Shown here: piece by piece, positions 1-5,149 of the stretch
How positions within the stretch are numbered: position 1 is the stretch's first letter
How the letters are laid out: each line of letters begins with the position of its first letter
Assembly: GCA_947254385.1 (NCBI GenBank)
Contig: CAMYCP010000105.1
Span: forward strand, 1-5,149
DNA from: an uncultured Filifactor sp.
Lineage (GTDB): Bacteria > Bacillota > Clostridia > Peptostreptococcales > Filifactoraceae
Direction of reading: 5' to 3'
DNA: 5,149 bases
The notes under the pieces: model-generated
The model's database searches: none
The model's input: the letters and a program-made list of their open reading frames with translations, nothing else
Told to the model about the DNA's origin: nothing
Program-made: the position numbers and the translations under genes

Positions 1-58
1 CTCAAATAAAATTCATATTATTTTCATTCGCTTGTAATTCGTGATAAGAGCTAAAATA

Positions 59-67
59 TGATATAAT
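59..67 (+). promoter_or_regulatory. Extended -10 promoter element upstream of rbgA
   Basis: The sequence TGATATAAT matches the extended -10 consensus TGnTATAAT exactly, with the hexamer at 62-67. The best-spaced -35 (TCGTGA at 39-44, 17-nt spacer) is poor, which fits an extended -10 promoter that does not need a good -35. Transcription would start near 74-75, leaving a leader of about 40 nt before the rbgA start codon. No hairpin, riboswitch or incoming reading frame was recognised in bases 1-115. The surrounding DNA is very AT-rich, so chance matches are common, but position and completeness favour a real promoter. Confidence 0.6.
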
Positions 68-115
68 TTATTTTATATAGAAAAAATATGCGAAAAATTT
101 ATTAAAGGGGTATAG

Positions 116-982
116 ATGAACAATTTAAATTTAGAGTGGTATCCCGGACATATGAAAAAAGCGAAAGAACTTCTAATCTCAAATCTTAAACTGATAGATG
201 TCATAATTCAGGTAATTGACTCAAGAATCCCTCTAAGCAGTATAAATCCGGATATCATGGATATAATAAAAAACAAGCCGTTTTTAATCGCCTTAAATAA
301 AACCGATTTGGCTGAAGATTATTGGACGGATAAATGGCTTGAATATTTTAAGGCGCAAAATATCAAATCAGTCAAAATAAATTCCGTATCGGGACAAGGA
401 ATAAATAAAATGCTGAAATCGGTAGAAAACTGCTACTTTGAAAAAAAAGAAAGGCTAAATCAAAAAGGTGTGGTTAACCGTCCTATAAATGTAATGGTCG
501 TAGGTATTCCAAATTCCGGAAAATCCACTCTCATAAATAAAATAGCAGGCAAAAAATCCGCCGAAACCGGAAATAAACCCGGTGTCACTAAAGGAAAGCA
601 ATGGGTAAGGATAGGAAACAGACTGAACTTACTCGATACACCGGGGCTTTTGTGGCCAAAGTTTAAAGATGATAGAACCGGTTTGATGCTGGCGTTTACC
701 GGTTCTTTAAAAACTAATCCCGATCTTAATGAAGAAATTGCTTACGCTCTTCTGGATTTTATAAAAAAAGATTATCTTTCTCTATTATGCAATAAGTATA
801 ATTTAAAGCATGAAGAGTATGACGACACCTTGAAACTTTACGACGAAATTGCAAAAAATACAGGCAACTTAAGCAGGGATAAAACTCCGGATTATAACAA
901 AACTGCGGAACTTTTGCTCAATGATTTTAAAAACGGCAGACTCGGTAAAATAACGTCGGAAAAACCGGAAGAAGTGATCTGA
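116..982 (+). CDS. rbgA: Ribosome biogenesis GTPase RbgA (YlqF)
   Basis: This 288-residue protein is a circularly permuted GTPase needed in Firmicutes for late assembly of the 50S ribosomal subunit in the cytoplasm. The G motifs run in the permuted order G4-G5-G1-G2-G3: NKTD at residues 61-64, a G5-like NSVSGQG at 89-95, the P-loop GIPNSGKS at 130-137, a G2 threonine in GVTKG at about 158, and DTPG at 174-177. The N-terminal WYPGHM (8-13) is the RbgA signature; its histidine (H12) corresponds to the His9 implicated in GTP hydrolysis in Bacillus subtilis RbgA. The C-terminal third (about 200-288) matches the helical RNA-binding domain in size, and total length is close to the usual 280-290. 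The ATG follows AAAGGGG (104-110) by 5 nt. It is first in a likely operon with rnhB, a Firmicutes-typical pairing. No damage is visible. Confidence 0.96.
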   Translation: MNNLNLEWYPGHMKKAKELLISNLKLIDVIIQVIDSRIPLSSINPDIMDIIKNKPFLIALNKTDLAEDYWTDKWLEYFKAQNIKSVKINSVSGQGINKMLKSVENCYFEKKERLNQKGVVNRPINVMVVGIPNSGKSTLINKIAGKKSAETGNKPGVTKGKQWVRIGNRLNLLDTPGLLWPKFKDDRTGLMLAFTGSLKTNPDLNEEIAYALLDFIKKDYLSLLCNKYNLKHEEYDDTLKLYDEIAKNTGNLSRDKTPDYNKTAELLLNDFKNGRLGKITSEKPEEVI

Positions 983-983
983 T

Positions 984-1745
984 TTGAAAAAAGAAAGCAT
1001 GGCGGAAATAAAAAAACGTATAGAAACTCTGGACATAGAGTCCTATCCGGATGTAATAGCTTATCTTATTGAAGATGAACGCATCGGAGTTAAAAAAATC
1101 GCTCTGAGCATGGAAAATTCACTAAAAAAATACCGTAAAGCGCAGAAAAAAACCGATGAACTGATTGTGTACGAAAGAGGTTTAATAAACTGCAAAGTTC
1201 TTTTTTCAGGAGTTGACGAGGCGGGCAGAGGCCCTTTAGCCGGCCCGGTGGTCGCAGCTTGTGTTATAATGAAAGAAACAAGTAAAATTGCAGGCGTAGA
1301 CGATTCCAAAAAACTCAGTGAAACAAAAAGAGAGAAGCTTTACGACAAGATACTGCAAGATGCCGTATCTTACGGGATAGGAATATCCGACAATATTGAA
1401 ATAGACAAAATAAATATCTTAAATGCAACTTTTGAGGCTATGAAAAGAGCTGTCAAAGAAATGCCTATAAAACCTGAGTTTATATTAGTGGACGGCAACA
1501 TGAAAATCCCCGAAGAACCGATTATGCAAAAAAATGTAATAGACGGGGATGCGTTATGTTACAGTATCGCCTGCGCAAGTATCATAGCAAAGGTCACAAG
1601 GGATAAGATGTTGGCGGAGCTTGATAAAAAATATCCCGAATACGACTTCGCCTCAAACAAAGGCTACGGGACGGACAAGCATTATGATGCGCTTAGAAAA
1701 TACGGTCTTACTCCCGTCCACAGAAAATCGTTCATTCATTTGTAA
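984..1745 (+). CDS. rnhB: Ribonuclease HII
   Basis: RNase HII cuts the RNA strand of RNA-DNA hybrids and nicks 5' of single ribonucleotides in DNA, starting ribonucleotide excision repair. The 253-residue protein has the family signature GVDEAGRGPLAGPVVAA at 76-92. The four metal-binding acids are D78, E79, D170 (in LVDGN) and D189 (in DGD ahead of SIACASIIAK). The GRG motif (81-83) and Y228 in NKGYGT match the residues that recognise the ribonucleotide junction. The N-terminal extension of about 70 residues is normal for Firmicutes RnhB. I chose the TTG start, 1 nt after the rbgA stop, because GGAAGAAG (967-974) lies 9 nt upstream and the length then matches B. subtilis RnhB. The in-frame ATG at 999 has a weaker site and would remove five residues. 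Translation is probably coupled to rbgA. Confidence 0.95.
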   Translation: MKKESMAEIKKRIETLDIESYPDVIAYLIEDERIGVKKIALSMENSLKKYRKAQKKTDELIVYERGLINCKVLFSGVDEAGRGPLAGPVVAACVIMKETSKIAGVDDSKKLSETKREKLYDKILQDAVSYGIGISDNIEIDKINILNATFEAMKRAVKEMPIKPEFILVDGNMKIPEEPIMQKNVIDGDALCYSIACASIIAKVTRDKMLAELDKKYPEYDFASNKGYGTDKHYDALRKYGLTPVHRKSFIHL

Positions 1746-1764
1746 TTTTAAAGAAAGGAATGTT

Positions 1765-2451
1765 ATGAATCACATTTTGGTAATTGATGATGAAAAGAGA
1801 ATAAGAGATCTCATGGCGCTCTATTTAAAAAAAGAAGGCTATGACGTCACGGAATTTGACAACGGAAACGATGCGGAGATTTTCCTTCAGACGAACGATG
1901 TCGATTTGATTGTTTTGGACATAATGATGCAAGGCATCAACGGACTGGACTTATGTAAAAAAATAAGATTTAAAAGTAATGTCCCCATTATTTTTGTATC
2001 CGCACGAAGTGACGAAGTGGACAGAATCCTCGGCTTGGAGCTGGGTGCGGACGATTATTTGCCAAAACCTTTCAGCCCCAGAGAATTGGTTGCAAGAGTC
2101 AAAAATATACTCAAACGCATCGAAAGACCTCATAAAAAAATTTTCGACAATATTTTACAAATCGGAGATGTTACTCTTTTTATAGAACAGAGGGTAATAA
2201 AAATACGGGATACGGAATTTCCTTTCACCGCTAAAGAGTTTGAAGTGCTTAAGTTTTTAATCGAAAACAAGGGTTATCCCCTCTCACGGGAAAAAATAAT
2301 CCAAAAAGTATGGGGATATGAATATGACGGTTACGATAGAAATGTTGACGACACGATAAAACGTCTACGTAAAAAATTGAAGGAGGGTAATTCCGAAGTA
2401 AAAATTCAAACCGTTTGGGGATATGGATACAAGGTATCGGACGATGAGTAA
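1765..2451 (+). CDS. OmpR/PhoB-family response regulator
   Basis: This 228-residue cytoplasmic transcription factor is the partner of the adjacent kinase. The receiver domain (about 1-118) has acidic residues D8 and D9, phospho-acceptor D52, switch serine S79 and lysine K101 in the LPKPF motif. The winged-helix DNA-binding domain (about 128-226) has the usual landmarks: FTAKEFEVLKFL (154-165), VWGYEYDG (182-189), a recognition helix around VDDTIKRLRKKL (194-205) and the terminal TVWGYGYKV hairpin (216-224). The D+4 proline found in most receivers is replaced by Q56. The frame stays open upstream to 1621, inside rnhB, but the ATG at 1765 follows AGAAAGGA (1752-1759) and gives exactly the family length and the MNHILVIDDE start. 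It lies 19 nt after rnhB with no terminator, so it is probably cotranscribed with it. The regulon is unknown, and I do not assign it to a named system. Confidence 0.93.
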   Translation: MNHILVIDDEKRIRDLMALYLKKEGYDVTEFDNGNDAEIFLQTNDVDLIVLDIMMQGINGLDLCKKIRFKSNVPIIFVSARSDEVDRILGLELGADDYLPKPFSPRELVARVKNILKRIERPHKKIFDNILQIGDVTLFIEQRVIKIRDTEFPFTAKEFEVLKFLIENKGYPLSREKIIQKVWGYEYDGYDRNVDDTIKRLRKKLKEGNSEVKIQTVWGYGYKVSDDE

Positions 2452-3805
2452 AATCGGCAAAAAAATAATAATGAGCTATTTTATAATAGTCATTTTCACA
2501 ATAGGATTATCCATGGGAATTACAAAAGCCGGATTTTCGGAAAAAATCGGTATGAAACTTGAAAACGACGTAAAAAATAATGCACAGATATTGTCGTCTC
2601 AAATTGAAAAAACGTTCAAAAAACAAATTTTGGAGGGAAATGAAGACTTAACACTCTCCGACTTATTCAATAAAAAAAACCTGCTCTTCATAAACGGCGA
2701 CCTTTCAAAATCCGACTTTGAAGTGGAAGATATAAATCACGTCAAAATTTTTGAATCGTGGGGATTTAAGGAAAGAAAAAGATTTGCAATATTTAACTTG
2801 AACAAAGACGGCTTTTTTACATTCACACGACCGATAAACGACATGGTGAACAAAAAGCGCATAGGATATCTTACAATAGTTGCGGAAAACGGCGACATAG
2901 ACATATTTAACGGCATAATGAACAAATCGTTTTTATTTGCCCTTTCCATTTCCCTGTTAATAACCTTAGTATTGTCTTTTATCTTTGAACACACGCTGAT
3001 AAGGCCGATAAACAAATTAAAATACAGTATACAGTCATTTTCCATGAACAATCTACAAAATTGGGAAAATATAGACACCAACGATGAAATAAGCGATTTA
3101 AGCGTGGAATTTCAAAAAATGGCTCAAAACTTAATAAAATACGACAAAAAACAAAAAGAGTTCTTTCAAAATACTTCCCATGAACTTAAGACCCCTCTCA
3201 TGTCAATAAAAGGTTATGCCGAGGCAATACGTGACAAAGTCGTGCCGGAAGAGTCGTTGGACGAGTTTTTGCAGATAATAATAGACGAAACCGATCGTCT
3301 GACCGCCACGGTCAACAATATAGTATACCTTTCAAAACTTGATAACAGCGACAATTTTATAAACAGAAAAAAAAAGACGGTCGATTTACACGAATTTATG
3401 TCGGAAATGGAAGAAAAGTTTAAGATAATATCGGAAGAAAAAAATATACACATAAACAATAAAATAGAACAAAATCTCTATATCTCATGTGATGAAGAGC
3501 AACTGTTCACAATCTTCAACAACTTGATTTCAAATTCCATGAGGTACGCCAAACATAATATTGACCTTATTTCAGAAAAAGAAACAGACAAGATAAAAAT
3601 AACAGTATGTGACGACGGTGACGGATTTGACAAAGATGAAACCGACGTTATATTCGACAGATTCTACAAAGGTAAAAAAGGCAACACAGGTCTCGGTCTT
3701 GCAATAGTTAAAGCCGGAACGGAATATATGCGCGGCACGGTCAAGGCATATAATAATTCTGAAAACGGAGGAGCTTGCGTGGAAGTTACCCTTCCGATAA
3801 AATAA
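2444..3805 (+). CDS. Membrane sensor histidine kinase (HisKA/HATPase)
   Basis: This 453-residue class I histidine kinase would phosphorylate the regulator encoded just upstream. Domains in order are a transmembrane helix (about 8-26), an extracytoplasmic sensor region (about 27-160), a second transmembrane helix (about 161-182), a HAMP linker (about 183-235), an HisKA domain with H-box NTSHELKTPL (phospho-acceptor H246), and an ATPase domain. The latter has the N-box around NNLISNSMRYA (359-369), G1 DDGDG (390-394), F-box FDRFYKG (404-410) and G2 GNTGLGLAI (413-421). The E247 and T250 positions after H246 are those used for phosphatase activity in HisKA proteins. All catalytic boxes look intact. 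The ATG at 2444 overlaps the regulator stop by 8 nt, suggesting coupled translation, with AAGG at 2431-2434 nearby. The in-frame ATG at 2423 is unlikely because its only G-rich site is 2 nt away. The sensor region was not recognised and the signal is unknown. Confidence 0.93.
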   Translation: MSKIGKKIIMSYFIIVIFTIGLSMGITKAGFSEKIGMKLENDVKNNAQILSSQIEKTFKKQILEGNEDLTLSDLFNKKNLLFINGDLSKSDFEVEDINHVKIFESWGFKERKRFAIFNLNKDGFFTFTRPINDMVNKKRIGYLTIVAENGDIDIFNGIMNKSFLFALSISLLITLVLSFIFEHTLIRPINKLKYSIQSFSMNNLQNWENIDTNDEISDLSVEFQKMAQNLIKYDKKQKEFFQNTSHELKTPLMSIKGYAEAIRDKVVPEESLDEFLQIIIDETDRLTATVNNIVYLSKLDNSDNFINRKKKTVDLHEFMSEMEEKFKIISEEKNIHINNKIEQNLYISCDEEQLFTIFNNLISNSMRYAKHNIDLISEKETDKIKITVCDDGDGFDKDETDVIFDRFYKGKKGNTGLGLAIVKAGTEYMRGTVKAYNNSENGGACVEVTLPIK

Positions 3806-3833
3806 CATGTGACATAAAAATCTTAAAAATACA

Positions 3834-3880
3834 AAAAATGCTGAATTTAACGAAATAAAACGTTGAATTTCAGCATTTTT
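3834..3880. terminator. Bidirectional Rho-independent terminator
   Basis: The left arm 3834-3852 and right arm 3861-3880 form a long hairpin with an 8-nt AT loop (3853-3860). The outer 12 base pairs are perfect (AAAAATGCTGAA with TTCAGCATTTTT); the inner part has a single-base bulge, one G-U pair and then AACG with CGTT. On the + strand the stem ends in TTTTT followed by AATTTTT, 28 nt after the kinase stop. On the - strand it is followed by TTTTTTGTATTTTT. It should therefore end the rbgA-kinase transcript. It is also the nearest strong stop for uppP coming from the right, although more than 300 nt past the uppP stop codon. Confidence 0.88.
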
Positions 3881-3897
3881 AATTTTTGTAATACCAA

Positions 3898-3925
3898 GTT
3901 ACATAAAAAATTGTAGTATTATAAT
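3898..3925 (+). promoter_or_regulatory. Possible promoter inside the gene-free region
   Basis: GTTACA (3898-3903; four of six matches to TTGACA) is separated by 16 nt from a perfect TATAAT (3920-3925). A transcript would begin near 3932, read through the inverted repeats at 4015-4105 and enter uppP in antisense. There is no gene for it to serve, and AT-rich DNA produces such matches by chance, so this is weak evidence. Confidence 0.27.
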
Positions 3926-4014
3926 ATCCTAATAGAAATATCATTTGATTTATTGTGACCGTCATTTTAGAGTTTTATTAATTATAACGTTTGTTAAAAA
4001 TCACTCCCCGTATA

Positions 4015-4037
4015 ATTTGAAAAGTTATTTTTCAAAT
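4015..4037. repeat. Small AT-rich hairpin
   Basis: ATTTGAAAA (4015-4023) and TTTTCAAAT (4029-4037) are perfect 9-bp inverted arms around a 5-nt loop. The stem is almost all A-T with one G-C pair, and no clear U-tract follows, so a terminator role is not supported. The sequence TATAATTT also occurs just before and just after the loop region, adding a short direct repeat. The function is unknown. Confidence 0.4.
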
Positions 4038-4055
4038 ATAATTTATTACATCGAA

Positions 4056-4105
4056 CACTTCGTGCATTATTTCAAACGAACGAAGTGAGTATGGCAAGCC
4101 TCACT
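4056..4105. repeat. Overlapping, mutually exclusive inverted repeats
   Basis: CACTTCGT (4056-4063) pairs perfectly with ACGAAGTG (4080-4087) across a 16-nt loop. AGTGAG (4084-4089) pairs perfectly with CTCACT (4100-4105) across a 10-nt loop. The two stems share bases 4084-4087, so only one can form at a time. The block is richer in G and C than its surroundings, which resembles a short palindromic repeat unit or the core of a structured RNA. Whether it recurs elsewhere in the genome cannot be seen here. Confidence 0.45.
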
Positions 4106-4193
4106 CAAATGATGATACCTTAATGATTTTTCTATCGGCTTTCAGCATTAAAAAGCAAATCGGTATAAAAACTTACTTTTGAATCAAAATGCG

Positions 4194-5006
4194 CTATTTT
4201 TTCATAAAAGTAAAAATAAACACCATCACTCCGAGGATTATTCGGTAAATCCCAAACGCCGTAAACGAACGATTTTTGATATATCCTATAAACAGTCGTA
4301 TTACAGCCAGAGCGGTAACAAACGCTATAAAAGTTCCGAACAATATGAGAGCCCATTGTCCCGCCGTAAAAGAAACGCCGAGTTTAACAACTTTTAAAAG
4401 CGTTGCCCCTAGCATTGTAGGAATCGCAAGGAAAAAAGAAAATTCCGCCGCGGCGGTTCTCGATGTGCCGAGCATCATGGCGGCAAATATGGTAGCTGCC
4501 GATCTGGAAGTGCCGGGAATCATGGCTAAACATTGAAAACAACCTATCAAAAATGCCGTTTTGACGTCCATGCTGTTCACATTTGTTATTCTGAAATCCT
4601 TTTTCATATTTTTTTCAAGTAAAATGATGCCGATACCCCAAAATACGAGAGTTGTCGCCACAACGGTATTCTTAAAAAGATACTTGTCTATAATATCATC
4701 GAACAAAAGTCCCAAAACCACGGCGGGAAGTACGGCTATGACAACCATTATCCATAGCCTAAGCGTCATCATATTTTCTTTTTTACTTTTATTTCGGCTT
4801 AAAGGATTGAGTTTTTCAAAGTATAAGACAACTACCGACAAAATCGCACCCAGTTGTATAATTACATCGAATGCGTTGGAAAAACTTTCATCTGTAAATG
4901 TAAAAAGATTGTGAAACAAAATGAGGTGTCCCGTGCTGCTTATAGGCAAAAATTCGGTAATTCCCTCAACTATCCCTAAAAAAAACACCTTAATTATATC
5001 CGGCAT
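4194..5006 (-). CDS. uppP: Undecaprenyl-diphosphate phosphatase UppP (BacA)
   Basis: This 270-residue integral membrane enzyme removes one phosphate from undecaprenyl diphosphate, regenerating the lipid carrier for peptidoglycan and other envelope polymers. High activity gives bacitracin resistance because bacitracin sequesters the substrate. The two family signatures are present: EGITEFLPISSTGHL (14-28), including E14, E18 and H27, and PGTSRS (164-169) with R168, followed by SRTAAAEFSFFLAIP (182-196). These match the catalytic (E/Q)xxxE, histidine and PGxSRSxxT residues of the BacA family. Several hydrophobic segments, about eight, fit the known fold, and the length is typical. The start follows an excellent ribosome site, TAAGGAGA on the - strand (5011-5018), 4 nt from the ATG. 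It is convergent with the kinase operon and has no local terminator of its own. It appears complete and intact. Confidence 0.96.
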   Translation of the reverse strand: MPDIIKVFFLGIVEGITEFLPISSTGHLILFHNLFTFTDESFSNAFDVIIQLGAILSVVVLYFEKLNPLSRNKSKKENMMTLRLWIMVVIAVLPAVVLGLLFDDIIDKYLFKNTVVATTLVFWGIGIILLEKNMKKDFRITNVNSMDVKTAFLIGCFQCLAMIPGTSRSAATIFAAMMLGTSRTAAAEFSFFLAIPTMLGATLLKVVKLGVSFTAGQWALILFGTFIAFVTALAVIRLFIGYIKNRSFTAFGIYRIILGVMVFIFTFMKK

Positions 5007-5029
5007 AATTTCTCCTTAAATTTAATAAT

Positions 5030-5052
5030 ATCGTTAAGTCCGGCTTAACGAT
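5030..5052. promoter_or_regulatory. Perfect 9-bp palindrome upstream of uppP
   Basis: ATCGTTAAG (5030-5038) and CTTAACGAT (5044-5052) are perfect inverted arms around TCCGG. The palindrome ends 11 nt before the uppP Shine-Dalgarno sequence and 23 nt before its start codon. Neither strand shows a clean U-tract after it, so it is not an obvious terminator. It could be an operator for a dimeric regulator or a hairpin in the uppP leader RNA. OmpR-family regulators usually bind direct repeats, so the neighbouring regulator is not the default candidate. Confidence 0.5.
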
Positions 5053-5137
5053 GTAAAATTTGTAAATTCTTTGAAATCTGATTTATCGAATTTGTAATAT
5101 CCTATGATATGGTTTTTACTTCCAAAACACCTCTACC

Positions 5138-5143
5138 ATTATA
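5138..5143 (-). promoter_or_regulatory. Possible -10 element for uppP
   Basis: On the - strand TATAAT occurs about 130 nt upstream of the uppP start. Its -35 would lie beyond the window edge, so the promoter cannot be judged. If real, the leader would be about 125 nt and would contain the palindrome at 5030-5052. The same bases could instead belong to the 3' end of a gene entering from the right. Confidence 0.3.
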
Positions 5144-5149
5144 CATGAA

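Larger units (their letters stand above)
3881..4193. other. Gene-free convergent intergenic region
   Basis: About 310 nt separate the shared terminator from the uppP stop. No start-plus-ribosome-site combination giving a believable protein was found on either strand. One frame on the + strand is open from 4042 to 4182 but has no usable start near its beginning. The left half (3881-4050) is extremely AT-rich. The middle (about 4051-4113) is richer in G and C and holds several short inverted repeats, listed separately. No second strong hairpin with a U-tract is visible on the - strand, so a uppP message might run through this region as a long 3' untranslated tail. Confidence 0.7.

Noticed and set aside
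1621..1764. Upstream extension of the response regulator reading frame into rnhB
   Set aside because: The extra 48 residues overlap rnhB, do not resemble a receiver domain, and the ATG at 1765 has a good ribosome site and gives the normal family length.
2423..2443. Earlier ATG start for the histidine kinase
   Set aside because: The G-rich sequence ahead of it is only 2 nt away, the added residues lie inside the regulator's last codons in another frame, and the ATG at 2444 is a typical short-overlap start.
4091..4123. Ten-residue ORF (MASLTQMMIP)
   Set aside because: It has no convincing ribosome site, lies within the palindromic block and has no recognisable relatives.
4173..4213. Inverted repeat TTACTTTT / AAAAGTAA at the end of uppP as its own terminator
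   Set aside because: The stem is short and AT-only with a 25-nt loop, and no clear U-tract follows on the - strand.
4276..4914. Open frames on the + strand opposite uppP, and similar - strand frames opposite the kinase and rnhB
   Set aside because: They are antisense shadows of well-supported genes, without ribosome sites or family motifs.
5102..5149. Tail of a gene entering from the right edge on the - strand (ending GVLEVKTIS, stop at 5102-5104)
   Set aside because: Only about 15 codons are visible and a second frame is also open there, so coding cannot be distinguished from chance.
5110..5149. Lysine-riboswitch-like start on the - strand (GGTAGAGGTG followed by AAGTA)
   Set aside because: The remaining conserved parts of the L-box are absent in the bases before uppP, and uppP is not a lysine gene.

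Overview
The window is AT-rich and reads as chromosomal DNA of a low-GC Gram-positive bacterium of the Clostridia/Tissierellia kind. The evidence is strong purine-rich ribosome binding sites, the Firmicutes-type neighbours rbgA-rnhB, and the similarity of all five proteins to Firmicutes families. Genus and species cannot be read from the sequence alone. There are five complete protein genes. No tRNA, rRNA, CRISPR array, insertion sequence or phage gene was recognised.

Left block (about 59-3880, + strand): an extended -10 promoter precedes four tightly packed genes. They are rbgA (50S ribosome assembly GTPase), rnhB (RNase HII, TTG start 1 nt after rbgA), an OmpR/PhoB-family response regulator, and its membrane sensor histidine kinase, which overlaps the regulator by 8 nt. 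The gaps are 1 nt, 19 nt and -8 nt, and no terminator is visible between the genes, so one polycistronic transcript is the simplest reading. A strong hairpin with U-tracts on both sides (3834-3880) ends the block.

Middle block (3881-4193): a gene-free stretch of about 310 nt. It carries small inverted repeats, including two overlapping hairpins that compete for the same bases, and a promoter-like sequence on the + strand. It may hold a short dispersed repeat or a small RNA, but neither is proven.

Right block (4194-5006, - strand): uppP (undecaprenyl-diphosphate phosphatase), convergent with the kinase operon. Its upstream region (5007-5149) has a textbook Shine-Dalgarno sequence, a perfect 9-bp palindrome just ahead of it, and a TATAAT near the window edge.

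Functionally, the left block combines housekeeping (ribosome assembly, ribonucleotide removal from DNA) with an envelope-facing two-component system. uppP recycles the lipid carrier for cell-wall synthesis. A link between the two-component system and uppP is possible but is only inferred from proximity. I did not find a clearly new biological system; the most open questions lie in the two noncoding regions.
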